Below are positions 1 through 7,840 of a stretch of 29,841 nt of DNA, one piece after another; position 1 is the first letter of the stretch, and each line of letters begins with the position of its first letter. Origin of the DNA: Bog-473 sp035534235 (GTDB taxonomy: Bacteria > Actinomycetota > Acidimicrobiia > Acidimicrobiales > RAAP-2); NCBI GenBank assembly GCA_035534235.1, contig DATLSH010000011.1, positions 1-29,841 of the forward strand, given 5' to 3'. The notes beneath the pieces are model-generated. The model was given only the letters and a program-made list of their open reading frames with translations, was not told the origin of the DNA and did no database searches. Made by a program: the position numbers and the translations under genes.

Positions 1-134
1 ACCCTGTCGTCGCCCTCCAGCCGGAACGACTCGATGCCGGGGAAGAACTCACCGACACCCCCGAAATCGCCCACCTTCTCCCACACGGCCTCGGGCGGGG
101 CATGCACAAGCACCTCAACTGCACCTTCGGCCAT
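1..134 (-). CDS. SRPBCC-family protein, N-terminal part (truncated by window edge)
   Basis: An ORF runs leftward from an ATG at 134 off the window edge, giving about 44 residues. It opens MAEGAVEVLVHAPPEAVWEK and continues with a VGDFGGVGEFFPGIES-type stretch. The pattern of an initial beta strand, then 'APPEAVWEKVGDF', is typical of START-like SRPBCC ligand-binding proteins (polyketide cyclase/dehydrase-like). A purine-rich GAGGAG lies about 7 nt before the ATG. The gene is divergent from the aldo/keto reductase across about 107 bp. Its ligand cannot be predicted from the fragment. Confidence 0.72.
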   Translation of the reverse strand, partial: MAEGAVEVLVHAPPEAVWEKVGDFGGVGEFFPGIESFRLEGDDR

Positions 135-182
135 GTCCGTCTCCTCGCCTGCCCGGCCGGATCATCCGGCCGGTGCCGCCGG

Positions 183-190
183 TACAGTAC
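183..190. promoter_or_regulatory. Possible divergent -10 boxes
   Basis: The stretch TACAGTAC reads as a TANNNT -10 element on both strands (TACAGT on plus, TACTGT on minus). It sits in the only gap between the divergent SRPBCC gene and the aldo/keto reductase. Leaders would be about 45-50 nt on each side, which fits with both genes having visible ribosome binding sites. No convincing -35 was found, so this is a weak call. Confidence 0.3.
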
Positions 191-241
191 TGCCGGCCCG
201 GCACCTGTGCACCGGGCCGACCGACGAGAGGGAGAACGCCC

Positions 242-1165
242 ATGGACACGCGCACGATCGGCGCCCTGACCGTCAGCGTCGTGGGCCTGGGCTGCAACAA
301 CTTCGGCATGCGGATCGGGCGCACCGAGACGGAGGCCGTGGTCGACGCCGCCCTGGCTGCGGGCATCAACTTCTTCGACACGGCCGACATATACGGAGGG
401 ACGAAGAGCGAGTCGTACCTCGGGGCCGCCCTGGGGAGACGGCGGGACGACATCGTGCTGGCCACCAAGTTCGGCGTCCCCTACGAGGGCCACGCCGGTG
501 GCGCCTCGGCGGCCTATATCCGCACGGCCGTCGAGGACAGCCTGACCCGCCTGGGCACAGATCGCATCGACCTGTACCAGCTGCATGCGCCGGACGAGAA
601 GACCCCGTTGGCCGAGACCGTGGGCGCCCTCCGTGAGCTGGTGGCCGAGGGGAAGATTCGCGAGTTCGGCTGCTCCAATTTCAGCGCGGCCGCCTTGACC
701 GAGGCCGCGGCCGTGGTGCCCTCCGGTGGGGGGGGATTCGCCAGTGTCCAGAACCAGTACAACATCCTTTATCGCGAGCCCGAGGACGGCGTCCTGGCCG
801 AGTGCGACCGCTCGGGGACGGCCTTCCTCCCCTTCTTCCCCTTGGCCAGCGGGCTCTTGAGCGGCAAGTACCGGGCCGGCGAGCCGCCGCCCGAGGGCAC
901 GCGGCTGGCCGCCATGGGCGACGCCGGGGCGAGCCAGCTCACCAGCGGGCGACTGGCCATGGTGGCCGCTCTCGACGAGCTGGCACGGGGCGAGGGCCAC
1001 ACCGTGCTCGACCTGGCCTTCGCCTGGTTGCTGACGCGCCCGTCGGTGGCCTCGGTCATCGCCGGAGCCACCCGGCCCGAGCAGATCACGGCCAACGTGG
1101 CCGCCGGCCAGTGGCGCCTGAGCCCCGAGTTGGTGGCGCGGGTGGACGCCATCGCTCCCCGCTGA
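242..1165 (+). CDS. Aldo/keto reductase
   Basis: 307-residue TIM-barrel NAD(P)H-dependent oxidoreductase of the aldo/keto reductase superfamily, expected to be cytosolic and to reduce aldehydes or ketones. The full catalytic tetrad is visible: D46 and Y51 in FFDTADIYGG, K76 in LATKFGV, H115 in LYQLHAPDE. The family GCSNFS motif follows. I chose the ATG at 242 because GAGAGGGAG (226-234) is well spaced before it and the protein then begins MDTRTIGALTVSVVGLGCNN, as the family does. The reading frame stays open upstream to 173, but that part is not family-like. It converges on the GH18 gene. The substrate is unknown. Confidence 0.93.
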   Translation: MDTRTIGALTVSVVGLGCNNFGMRIGRTETEAVVDAALAAGINFFDTADIYGGTKSESYLGAALGRRRDDIVLATKFGVPYEGHAGGASAAYIRTAVEDSLTRLGTDRIDLYQLHAPDEKTPLAETVGALRELVAEGKIREFGCSNFSAAALTEAAAVVPSGGGGFASVQNQYNILYREPEDGVLAECDRSGTAFLPFFPLASGLLSGKYRAGEPPPEGTRLAAMGDAGASQLTSGRLAMVAALDELARGEGHTVLDLAFAWLLTRPSVASVIAGATRPEQITANVAAGQWRLSPELVARVDAIAPR

Positions 1166-1187
1166 GCCGTCCCCGTCCCCGTCCCGA

Positions 1188-1228
1188 ACCCCGGGGCCAT
1201 GAGGCACCGCGCACCGGGGCCCCCGGTC
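1188..1228. terminator. Possible bidirectional hairpin between convergent genes
   Basis: The 61-bp gap between the convergent aldo/keto reductase and GH18 genes holds CCCCGGGGCC and, further on, GGGGCCCCCGG, which can pair with one bulge. There is no T-tract on either strand, so it may simply be GC-rich sequence. Confidence 0.25.
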
Positions 1229-3050
1229 ATTGCGGGAAGGTGAACTCCTGGGTGAGGCAGTCGGTCGGTGCCTGGGCCACGGCCACGTACTTCCCGCTCA
1301 GAATGCCGTAGTCGTACACGGCCAGGGACTTGCCGTCCAGGCAGGCATAGGCCGGGTTGGTCGACTGGAAGTTGGTGACGCTGCCCGCCGGGTTCAGCGT
1401 GTCGACCCCGCCCGGACCGACCGGTGTCAGTGACTTGACCGCCCCGGCGTAGGTGGCCGTGATGGCGGGCGCCGTGGTGGTGGTCGTCGAAGGCGCCGGT
1501 CTGGTGGTGGAGGTGGTGGTCGAGGCCGTCGGCCTGGTGGTGGAGGTGGTGCCGGCCGTCGGCCTGGTGGTGGAGGTGGTGGTCGAGGCCGCCGGCCTGG
1601 TGGTGGAGGTGGTCGTGGTGGAGCCGTTCGACGATGCCGTCGCACCCGGGGCACCCGAGGGAGCGCCCGGGCTCTCCGAGGTGGAGGTCGGTCCGGTGCC
1701 ACCCGGGCCACCCGCCGGGCCGAAGCCGTCCATGGCCAGGATCATCTGGGCACCGTTGTCCTCCATGCCCAGGGCCCAGATGCCCACGCCGCGCACCCCG
1801 AAATGGCTCACCAGCTGCGCCACGGCGTGGAGCCCGTAGAGGTTCTCGAAGTAGGACTCGTGCCACTGGCTGCCCACTTGGTAGCTCGTCCAACCGGTCT
1901 CGGTGATCGGGTCCCAGTACTGGGGCTCGTCGCTTCCCTGCACCTGGGCCACGGCGATGTCGGCGGCCCCTCCCGTCGCTTGGGCCTGGAGGGTCCCGTT
2001 GCTGGTGGGCCAGTCGATCCCGAAGAACGGGGTGCCCAACAGGACCTTGCCGGGCGGTACCACCGCCGTGTACTGCTGCAAGGTCGTCAGGTCGCTGAAC
2101 ATGGTGCTGGTCAGCGGGGACCCCGCGGTCGGCGCAGCTTCCAGGTTCAGCTCATAGGCCATCACGAAGAAGGCGTCGACCGACGGGGCCAGCGCCGGGA
2201 TGTTGTAGAACCCGGTGGGGTCTCCGGCCGAGGACGCGTAGGTGTCCATGGTGATCTGCCAGTGCGGGTCGGCCGCCCGCAGGGCACCCGAGACCGAGGC
2301 GATCAGGTTGGTGAGCCCCGTCTGGTCCTTGCTGCCTGCGCCCTCAAGGTCGAAGTTCACACCATCGAGGCTCTTGGCCCGGAGCAGCGGGATCAGCGCG
2401 GTGGCCAGCGTGGAGGGCGCGGCCGGCGATGCGGTCAGCGAGTCCAGTGAGCCCTGGTCGAAGTCATTGACGGTGAGCACGACCCGTTCCCCCGCCGCGT
2501 GCGCCCGGGTGATGAGATCGGTGAGGGCCTGGCTCTGGTAGCCGTTCCATCCGGCTCCGCTCCGGTCCAGGGTGCCGTCGGCGTTGACCCCGATGGAGAA
2601 GTAGGCCAGGGTCGAGAGCCCAACCAGGCTGAACGATCCGGACTGGGCCAGCGTCCAGTAGGGAGCGAACGCGAAGTTCTCGCGGCCCGCCAGCGGTGGT
2701 GCGCTGACCAGCGCGGCCGGCGCGGCCACCGGTGCCGCGGTGGCCGCCGGCAGGTCGACCGCCTTGGCGCCGAGGAGTTCGATGCGGTTACCCAGTTTCA
2801 TCAGGACGGCCGCCGGCTCGCGGTGGCGCGCCGGCGCCTGCGTATGCCGGCCGGGCGTCGCGTGGGGCGAGGACGATCCGAACGCCAGGTCGGCCAGGAA
2901 CCCCCCGAGGACCAGGGTGGTGCCGAGGAGGACGATCCCGACCCTGGGCGTGGTGCGTCGAACCCGGGCGACCAGACCCGCGGCCCTCCTCCCCAACCCC
3001 GGCCAGAGGACCTTCCGGACGAGCTGGGCCAGCTTTTCGGCTAGCGCCAT
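1227..3050 (-). CDS. Membrane-anchored glycoside hydrolase family 18 protein (chitinase / YaaH-like)
   Basis: 607 residues. A basic N-terminus is followed by one hydrophobic segment (about residues 37-57), so it is probably a type II anchored or secreted protein. The GH18 barrel covers about residues 100-450. The catalytic motif reads DGVNFDLEG with the acid at E236, and FFVMAYELN and GVGIWALGMED strands follow in family order. A Thr-rich linker (about 475-525), built of STTTSTTRP-like repeats, joins a C-terminal segment of about 80 residues with two Cys. The fold suggests hydrolysis of N-acetylglucosamine polymers, either chitin or peptidoglycan. It lies next to pntB on the same strand, but 100 bp and a hairpin separate them, so it is probably a separate unit. 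The ATG start has no clear SD. Confidence 0.88.
   Translation of the reverse strand: MALAEKLAQLVRKVLWPGLGRRAAGLVARVRRTTPRVGIVLLGTTLVLGGFLADLAFGSSSPHATPGRHTQAPARHREPAAVLMKLGNRIELLGAKAVDLPAATAAPVAAPAALVSAPPLAGRENFAFAPYWTLAQSGSFSLVGLSTLAYFSIGVNADGTLDRSGAGWNGYQSQALTDLITRAHAAGERVVLTVNDFDQGSLDSLTASPAAPSTLATALIPLLRAKSLDGVNFDLEGAGSKDQTGLTNLIASVSGALRAADPHWQITMDTYASSAGDPTGFYNIPALAPSVDAFFVMAYELNLEAAPTAGSPLTSTMFSDLTTLQQYTAVVPPGKVLLGTPFFGIDWPTSNGTLQAQATGGAADIAVAQVQGSDEPQYWDPITETGWTSYQVGSQWHESYFENLYGLHAVAQLVSHFGVRGVGIWALGMEDNGAQMILAMDGFGPAGGPGGTGPTSTSESPGAPSGAPGATASSNGSTTTTSTTRPAASTTTSTTRPTAGTTSTTRPTASTTTSTTRPAPSTTTTTAPAITATYAGAVKSLTPVGPGGVDTLNPAGSVTNFQSTNPAYACLDGKSLAVYDYGILSGKYVAVAQAPTDCLTQEFTFPQ
1498..1625 (-). 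repeat. In-gene tandem repeat, unit about 30-33 bp, four copies
   Basis: Four tandem copies begin at about 1498, 1531, 1561 and 1594, each sharing the core CTGGTGGTGGAGGTGGT. Copy two is 30 bp and copies one and three are 33 bp. On the coding strand they specify the Thr/Ser-rich linker of the GH18 protein. Unit-length variation in multiples of three keeps the frame open, so linker length can vary by slippage without breaking the enzyme. Confidence 0.85.
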
Positions 3051-3116
3051 GCGAGCGACAACGCCGTGGCGACGGTATTTCTCACGGTTCCCCCCGTTCC
3101 ACCGCCGAGCATCCTA

Positions 3117-3147
3117 GGCGGCGGGCCGACGGGCCGGGGGGCCGCCC
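3117..3147 (-). terminator. GC-rich hairpin after pntB
   Basis: GGCGGC (3117-3122) pairs with GCCGCC (3141-3146) around an inner GGCC-rich arm, directly after the pntB stop at 3152. No U-tract follows on the minus strand, so intrinsic termination is uncertain. It could also be a 5' structure for the GH18 gene. Confidence 0.38.
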
Positions 3148-3151
3148 AAAA

Positions 3152-4573
3152 TCAGGCGACGGCCACCGCCGCCACCAGCTTCTGCAGGGTGTCCTTGGCA
3201 TCACCGAAGAGCATGGTGGTCTTGGGGTCGTAGAGCAGCTCGTTGTCGATGCCGGCGAAGCCCGGGCGCATGGAGCGCTTGAGGAAGATGATGTGCTCGG
3301 CCTCGTTCGCATGGATGATCGGCATGCCGTAAATGGGGCTGCCCGGGGTCGATTGGGCTGCCGGGTTCACGGTGTCGTTGGCCCCGACCACGAGCGCCAC
3401 GTCGGCCGTGGCCATCTCGGGGTTGGCCTCGTCCATCTCCTTGAGCTCGTCATAGGGGACGTTGGCCTCGGCCAGCAGCACGTTCATGTGGCCCGGCATG
3501 CGACCGGCCACCGGGTGGATGGCGTAGAAGACCTCGACGCCCTTGGCCGTCAGGGCATCGGCCAGCTCCCGGGCCGTGTGCTGGGCCTGGGCCACTGCCA
3601 ACCCATAACCCGGGATGATGACGACCTTGCGGGCGTAGGCCAGCAGCACGCCGACGTCCTCGGCTGTCCCCGTGCGGACCGGGCGGGAGGCATCGCCCTC
3701 CTCACCCCCGGTGGCCGTGATCACGGCACCGAAGGCGCTGAAAAGGATGTTGGGCAGCGAGCGGCCCATGGCCGAGCTCATCAGGCGGGTGAGGATGATG
3801 CCCGAGGCCCCGACCAGCGTGCCGGCCACGATGAGCAGGTTGTTGTCGAGCACGAACCCCGAGGCCGCCACGGCCAGGCCGGTGAAGGAGTTCAAGAGCG
3901 AAATGAGGACCGGCACGTCGGCACCGCCGATCGGCAGCACGAAGATCACGCCCAGCACCAGGGCGAGCAGGAGGAGGACGTAGACGAAGACGATGTTGCC
4001 CGTGAGGAGCGACACGACGATGAGGGCCCCGATGGCCAGGCCGACCAGGGCGTTGATGACCTGCTGGCCCGGGTAGGTGATGGGCCGGCCCGTGATCAGC
4101 TCCTGCAGCTTTATGAAGGCGATGGCGCTCCCGGAGAAGGAGACGGAGCCGATGAGCACGCCGAGCAGGACCTCGGCCGTGACGTAGGTCGCCGGCTTGG
4201 CGCCGAGAGCGTGCAGGTGCAGCAGCTCAATGATGGAGATCAGGGCTGCCGCACCGCCGCCCACGCCGTTGAAGATGGCCACCAGCTGCGGCATGGCCGT
4301 CATCCTCACCAGGCGGGCCACCGGCACGGCGATGAGCGTCCCCAGGGCCATGGCCACGAGGGCGAGCCCCAGGTTCCGCCCCGAGTGGCGCAGGCTGGGC
4401 AGGGTGAAGGTCATGGCGATGGCCAGGGTGGCGGCGGCGGCGCCGAGCTGGTTGCCCCGGCGGGCGAACTTCGGCGATCCCAGGCCCTTGAGGGCCAGGA
4501 TGAAGCCGCTCACCGCGATCAGGTAGACCAGCTGGCGCGCCGTGTCCAGGGAGAACGAGACGGCGGCCGTCAT
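3152..4573 (-). CDS. pntB: NAD(P) transhydrogenase, beta subunit
   Basis: 473 residues, the usual PntB length. About eight or nine hydrophobic segments span residues 10-270, including VAIFNGVGGGAAALIS and GSVSFSGSAIAFIKLQ. The soluble NADP(H)-binding domain (about 305-473) carries PGYGLAVAQAQ at 321-331, HPVAGRMPGHMNVLLAEA, and ALVVGANDTVNPAA. The enzyme is an inner-membrane complex that transfers hydride between NADH and NADP+, coupled to proton entry. The start overlaps the pntAB stop by 4 nt (ATGA), which indicates translational coupling. It probably supplies or balances NADPH for the redox enzymes encoded nearby, though that role is inferred from context only. Confidence 0.97.
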   Translation of the reverse strand: MTAAVSFSLDTARQLVYLIAVSGFILALKGLGSPKFARRGNQLGAAAATLAIAMTFTLPSLRHSGRNLGLALVAMALGTLIAVPVARLVRMTAMPQLVAIFNGVGGGAAALISIIELLHLHALGAKPATYVTAEVLLGVLIGSVSFSGSAIAFIKLQELITGRPITYPGQQVINALVGLAIGALIVVSLLTGNIVFVYVLLLLALVLGVIFVLPIGGADVPVLISLLNSFTGLAVAASGFVLDNNLLIVAGTLVGASGIILTRLMSSAMGRSLPNILFSAFGAVITATGGEEGDASRPVRTGTAEDVGVLLAYARKVVIIPGYGLAVAQAQHTARELADALTAKGVEVFYAIHPVAGRMPGHMNVLLAEANVPYDELKEMDEANPEMATADVALVVGANDTVNPAAQSTPGSPIYGMPIIHANEAEHIIFLKRSMRPGFAGIDNELLYDPKTTMLFGDAKDTLQKLVAAVAVA

Positions 4574-4911
4574 GCCGGATCCACGGGCCCCGCGCCCGGC
4601 GCCTCGCCCCGGGGTGCCCTGGCCCGCTCATCGGGCTTGGCCTTGAACATCTCCAGCATGCGGTCGGTCACCACGAAGCCGCCCACCACGTTGAGGGTGG
4701 CCAGGAAAACAGCCAGGAAGCCGAGGACGACCTGCGCCGTGCCGTGCGCCTCGCCCATGATGAAGAGGGCCCCCACCAGCACGATGCCGTGGATGGCATT
4801 GGAGCCCGACATCAACGGGGTGTGCAGGATGCTCGGGACCTTGGAGACCACCTCAATCCCGACGAAGGCCGCCAGGACGAAGACCGTCAGGTACTCCACA
4901 ATGCCCGTCAT
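4570..4911 (-). CDS. pntAB: NAD(P) transhydrogenase, alpha-2 (membrane) subunit
   Basis: 113 residues with about three hydrophobic segments and the family pattern MTGIVEYLTVFVLAAFVGIE, then VPSILHTPLMSGSNAIHGIV, then VLGFLAVFLATLNVVGGFVV-DRML. This is the separate membrane part of the alpha subunit, as in the three-subunit transhydrogenases of Rhodospirillum and mycobacteria. The frame extends upstream to 4986, but the ATG at 4911 is preferred: homology starts there, and it overlaps the pntAA stop by 4 nt. It sits between pntAA and pntB in one operon. The C-terminal tail is rich in Arg, Ala and Pro and is not conserved. Confidence 0.95.
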   Translation of the reverse strand: MTGIVEYLTVFVLAAFVGIEVVSKVPSILHTPLMSGSNAIHGIVLVGALFIMGEAHGTAQVVLGFLAVFLATLNVVGGFVVTDRMLEMFKAKPDERARAPRGEAPGAGPVDPA

Positions 4912-6050
4912 CCGCCGTCCCCTCCCGAAGCACCGAGCAGATCGATCGCGGCGGTCGACACCGCCTTGCCGTCCCGCAGCACGCACATGCCGGTCACGAT
5001 CTCGTCGTCCCAGTCCGGGGCGAATGTGCCCTCGGGGCCCATGAGCCCGAGGACGTTGGCCACATTGCGCGCGTACAGGAAGCTGGCGTGGGTGGGCATG
5101 CCCGAGGGCGGGTTGGCCATCCCGACGATGTGCACCCCGCCGTGCTCCACCACTTCTCCGGCCCTGGTCAGCTCGCAGTTCCCCCCTGAGTCGGCCGCCA
5201 TGTCGACCACGACCGCGCCCTCGGGCATCCCCTCGACCATGGAGGCGGTGAGCAGCACCGGGGCCGCCCGGCCGGGCACCGCGGCCGTGGTGATGACCAC
5301 GTCGGACAGGCCTACCTCCCGGGCCAGGGCGCCCCGCTGGATGTCCAGCTCCTCGGGGGTCAGCTCGCGGGCGTACCCACCGGTGCCCTCGGCCGACACG
5401 CCCAGGTCGAGGAAGGTGGCGCCCAGGCTCTCGGCTTCTTCCTTGGCCGCGGCCCGGACGTCGTACGCCTTCACGACGGCGCCGAGTCGCCGGGCGGTGG
5501 CGATGGCCTGCAGGCCCGCCACGCCCACCCCCATGACCAGCACCTTGGCCGGGGGCACGGTGCCGGCGGCCGTCATGAACATGGGGAAGAACTTGGTCAG
5601 GTGCTCGGCCGCCGCCAGCCCGGCCCGGTAACCGGACACGGTGGCCTGCGAGCTGAGGGCGTCCATGCCCTGCGCCCGGCTGATGCGGGGCAGCAGATCG
5701 AAGCTGAACACCGTGGCGCCCCGGCCGGCCAGGGCCCGCAAGGCGTCCACCGACTGCTGGGCCCCGAAGAAGCTGAGCAGCACAATGCCCTGGGGCAGCC
5801 GCGCCACGTCGGCCGCCACGGGCGCGTTCACCTGCACGACCAGGCCGGCACCGGCCAGGGTGGTGGTGGCGTCAGGGTTGACCGTGGCGCCGGCCTCGGA
5901 GTAGGCGGCATCGGGGAAGGCGGCGCGGGACCCGGCCCCGGCCTGCAGGCTGACCTCCCAGCCGGCGGCGGTGAGCTTCTTGACCACGTCGGGCACGAGG
6001 GCGACGCGCGTCTCCCCGGGTCGGGTCTCGGTGGGAACGGCCAATTTCAC
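4908..6050 (-). CDS. pntAA: NAD(P) transhydrogenase, alpha-1 (NAD-binding) subunit
   Basis: 380 residues if it starts at the GTG at 6050, which gives V/M-KLAVPTETRPGETRVALVP, the normal N-terminus of the family. The frame stays open up to 6242, but that extra sequence is arginine/proline-rich and not family-like. Visible landmarks are the SSQATVSGYRAGL signature (133-145) and the NAD-binding loop VMGVGVAGLQA with Gly at 174, 176 and 179. It forms the soluble NAD(H)-binding half of the transhydrogenase. No SD precedes the GTG, so the exact start is the least certain part. It lies 74 bp downstream of the SDR on the same strand and could be co-transcribed with it. Confidence 0.94.
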   Translation of the reverse strand: MKLAVPTETRPGETRVALVPDVVKKLTAAGWEVSLQAGAGSRAAFPDAAYSEAGATVNPDATTTLAGAGLVVQVNAPVAADVARLPQGIVLLSFFGAQQSVDALRALAGRGATVFSFDLLPRISRAQGMDALSSQATVSGYRAGLAAAEHLTKFFPMFMTAAGTVPPAKVLVMGVGVAGLQAIATARRLGAVVKAYDVRAAAKEEAESLGATFLDLGVSAEGTGGYARELTPEELDIQRGALAREVGLSDVVITTAAVPGRAAPVLLTASMVEGMPEGAVVVDMAADSGGNCELTRAGEVVEHGGVHIVGMANPPSGMPTHASFLYARNVANVLGLMGPEGTFAPDWDDEIVTGMCVLRDGKAVSTAAIDLLGASGGDGG

Positions 6051-6124
6051 GGTGGTTGTGTTTAGCAGCTGGGAGGGCGCGGCCCCGATTCCCCTGGTGG
6101 CCGCGATTCCAGGGCGGCCGAGCC

Positions 6125-6892
6125 TCAGCTTCCGGCCGGGTCCCCCACGGCACGGTGGAAGGCCGGCCATTCCCCCCCGCCGTGGAGGACCAGGTTGGCG
6201 CCCGAGATGTAGGCGGCGGCGGGACTGGCCAGGAACAGGCACGCCTGCGCCACGTCATCGGGCGTGCCCATCCGGCCCAACGGGACCGTGGCCGCCGTCC
6301 GGGCCAGGCCGTCGGGACCGCCGTAGTGGTCCTCGCCGGCGTCGGTCCTGAGCAGCCCGCCGCTGACGGCGTTCACCCGCACCTGCGGGGCCCATTCGAC
6401 GGCCAGCGTCGAGGTCAGGTTGATCAGGCCCGCCTTGGCCGCGCCGTAGGCCGCGGTCCCCGGAGACGGCCGCAGACCCGAGACGCTGGCCACGTTGACA
6501 ATGGATCCCCCGTCGGCCTGAACGGCCATGACCTTCTGCGCCGCCTGCGCACAGTAGAAGGGCGCCAGCAGGTTGAGCCCCACGATGGCTTCAATGAACC
6601 GGGGTGAGGCCGCTTCTGCCATCACGCGGGGCGACCCTCCGGCGTTGTTGACGAGCACGTCCAGGCGCCCGAAACGCTCGACGGCCGTCGCCACCACCCG
6701 CCCGGCCTGGTCGGGTTGGCGCACGTCGGCCGTGACGAAGATCGCCCCGTCCACCTCGGCCTCATGGCGCCCGCAGGTGACCACCTGGGCCCCTGCCGCC
6801 ACGAAGGCCGCCACGATCCCGGCCCCCACCCCGCGCGAGCCGCCGGTCACCACCGCCACCTGGCCGCTGAAGTCGAAGATCGGCTGCGCCAT
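6125..6892 (-). CDS. Short-chain dehydrogenase/reductase (Rv3549c-like by position)
   Basis: 255 residues, classical SDR. The cofactor loop TGGSRGVG is at 16-23, NNAG follows at about 82-85, and the catalytic triad is S136, Y149, K153. It oxidises or reduces a hydroxyl/keto group with NAD(P). The gene is divergent from echA20, which is the arrangement I recall for Rv3549c and echA20 (Rv3550) in M. tuberculosis. That makes a role in HIP/steroid ring C/D catabolism likely, but the exact substrate is not fixed. The ATG at 6892 follows a TANNNT box by 7 nt with no SD, so a leaderless mRNA is plausible. The same frame stays open far upstream to 8707, but that is a shadow of ipdA and echA20. Confidence 0.92.
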   Translation of the reverse strand: MAQPIFDFSGQVAVVTGGSRGVGAGIVAAFVAAGAQVVTCGRHEAEVDGAIFVTADVRQPDQAGRVVATAVERFGRLDVLVNNAGGSPRVMAEAASPRFIEAIVGLNLLAPFYCAQAAQKVMAVQADGGSIVNVASVSGLRPSPGTAAYGAAKAGLINLTSTLAVEWAPQVRVNAVSGGLLRTDAGEDHYGGPDGLARTAATVPLGRMGTPDDVAQACLFLASPAAAYISGANLVLHGGGEWPAFHRAVGDPAGS

Positions 6893-6899
6893 CGGCGCC

Positions 6900-6905
6900 A
6901 CCCTA
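6900..6905 (-). promoter_or_regulatory. -10 box of a probable leaderless SDR transcript
   Basis: Read on the minus strand, TAGGGT is followed by 7 nt and then the ATG at 6892. This spacing places transcription start at or next to the start codon. No ribosome binding site is seen. Confidence 0.45.
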
Positions 6906-6961
6906 CGGCACCGCCCCCTCGGGGCCCGGCCCGCTGCGTCGTGCCGTCCACGGCGGCGGTG

Positions 6962-6991
6962 TTGGCCACCGGGAGCCACCTGGCCTAAGTT
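6962..6991 (+). promoter_or_regulatory. Putative promoter of echA20-ipdABC
   Basis: TTGGCC (6962-6967) and TAAGTT (6986-6991) are spaced by 18 bp, a reasonable sigma-70-type pair. Transcription would start near 6998, immediately before the inverted repeat at 7003-7019, leaving a leader of about 50 nt that carries the echA20 ribosome binding site. Confidence 0.42.
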
Positions 6992-7002
6992 CCCGGACGC
7001 CT

Positions 7003-7019
7003 TCTGACGCGGAGTCAGA
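7003..7019. promoter_or_regulatory. Inverted-repeat operator candidate (copy 1)
   Basis: TCTGAC-GCGGA-GTCAGA is a perfect 6-bp inverted repeat with a 5-bp spacer. It lies just downstream of the predicted echA20 start point and 12 bp before the AGGAG ribosome binding site. A site with the same arms and spacer length lies before the amidohydrolase at 23934-23950. The size and symmetry fit a TetR-type dimer. It does not match the KstR2 box I know from mycobacteria (CAAG-NN-CTTG core). Confidence 0.6.
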
Positions 7020-7048
7020 GCCAGTCCCAGAGGAGAAACCGCCACCCC

Positions 7049-7807
7049 ATGCCCGTCCATGTGGTCCAGGAGCACAGCGGGATCGCCGAGGTGGTCATCG
7101 ACCACCCCCCGGTGAACGCCCTGAATGTGGCGAGCTGGTTCGCCCTCGCCGACGCCCTCATCGCCGCCGGGCGGGTGCCCGACAACCGGGTGGTCATCCT
7201 GCGGGCCACCGGGCGCGGCTTCTGCGCCGGGGTGGACATCAAGGAGATCAACGCCGAGGGCGACGAGGCCCTGGTGGGCGCCAACCGCGGCTGCGCCGCC
7301 GCCTTCGCCGCCGTCTACGACTGCGAGGTGCCGGTGATCGCCGCCGTGCAGGGCTTCTGCCTGGGTGGGGGCATCGGCCTGGCCGGCAACGCCGACATGG
7401 TGGTCGCGGCAGAGGACGCCACCTTCGGCCTGCCCGAGGTCGACCGGGGAGCGCTGGGCGCCGCCACCCACCTGGCCCGCCTCGTGCCCCAGCACGCCAT
7501 GCGCAAGATGGTGTACACGGCCAAGCCCATTTCGGCCACCGAGCTGGCCTCCTACGGCTCGGTGGCGGCGGTGGTCCCCCTGGCCGAACTCCACCAGACA
7601 GCCCTCGAGCTCGCCGGTGCGATCGCCACCAAGAGCCCGAGCATCATCCGGCGGGCCAAGGAGTCGCTCAACGGGATCGATCCCGTCGACGTCAAACGCA
7701 GCTACCGCTTCGAGCAGGGCTTCACCTACGAACTGCACGTGCGCGGGGTGGCCGACGAGCAGCGGGCCGCCTTCGTCGAGAAGCGCGACGCCGACACATC
7801 GAAATGA
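7049..7807 (+). CDS. echA20: EchA20-like enoyl-CoA hydratase/hydrolase, steroid ring D opening
   Basis: 252-residue crotonase-fold protein. Oxyanion-hole segments are GFCAGVDIKEI (58-67) and GFCLGGGIGLAGNADMV (102-118), followed by PEVDRGALGAATHLARLVPQH, which resembles mycobacterial EchA20. In M. tuberculosis EchA20 hydrolytically opens the remaining five-membered ring of the HIP-derived CoA thioester, just before IpdAB. AGGAG (7031-7035) is well spaced before the ATG. It is first gene of echA20-ipdA-ipdB-ipdC, with 33 nt to ipdA, the same order as Rv3550-Rv3553. The assignment rests on sequence resemblance and synteny; a general enoyl-CoA hydratase is the alternative. Confidence 0.93.
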   Translation: MPVHVVQEHSGIAEVVIDHPPVNALNVASWFALADALIAAGRVPDNRVVILRATGRGFCAGVDIKEINAEGDEALVGANRGCAAAFAAVYDCEVPVIAAVQGFCLGGGIGLAGNADMVVAAEDATFGLPEVDRGALGAATHLARLVPQHAMRKMVYTAKPISATELASYGSVAAVVPLAELHQTALELAGAIATKSPSIIRRAKESLNGIDPVDVKRSYRFEQGFTYELHVRGVADEQRAAFVEKRDADTSK

Positions 7808-7840
7808 CGAGCACCTCGACATGACGGGCACCTCCCGGTA

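Noticed and set aside
1169..1186. Short CGTCCC direct repeats after the aldo/keto reductase stop
   Set aside because: About three 6-bp units in GC-rich sequence; too short to be meaningful and not linked to any feature.
1227..1893. Pro-rich and Val-rich open frames across the GH18 linker
   Set aside because: They are frame-shifted readings of the 30-33 bp tandem repeat.
2732..5044. A 770-codon plus-strand open frame opposite the GH18 and pnt genes
   Set aside because: Arg/Gly/His/Gln-rich translation with no recognisable motif, antisense to three genes that are clearly real.
6893..7048. Search for a classical KstR2 box in the SDR/echA20 divergent region
   Set aside because: No CAAG-NN-CTTG core was found here. 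The TCTGAC-N5-GTCAGA repeat is the only clear symmetric site, so KstR2-type control is not supported by sequence.
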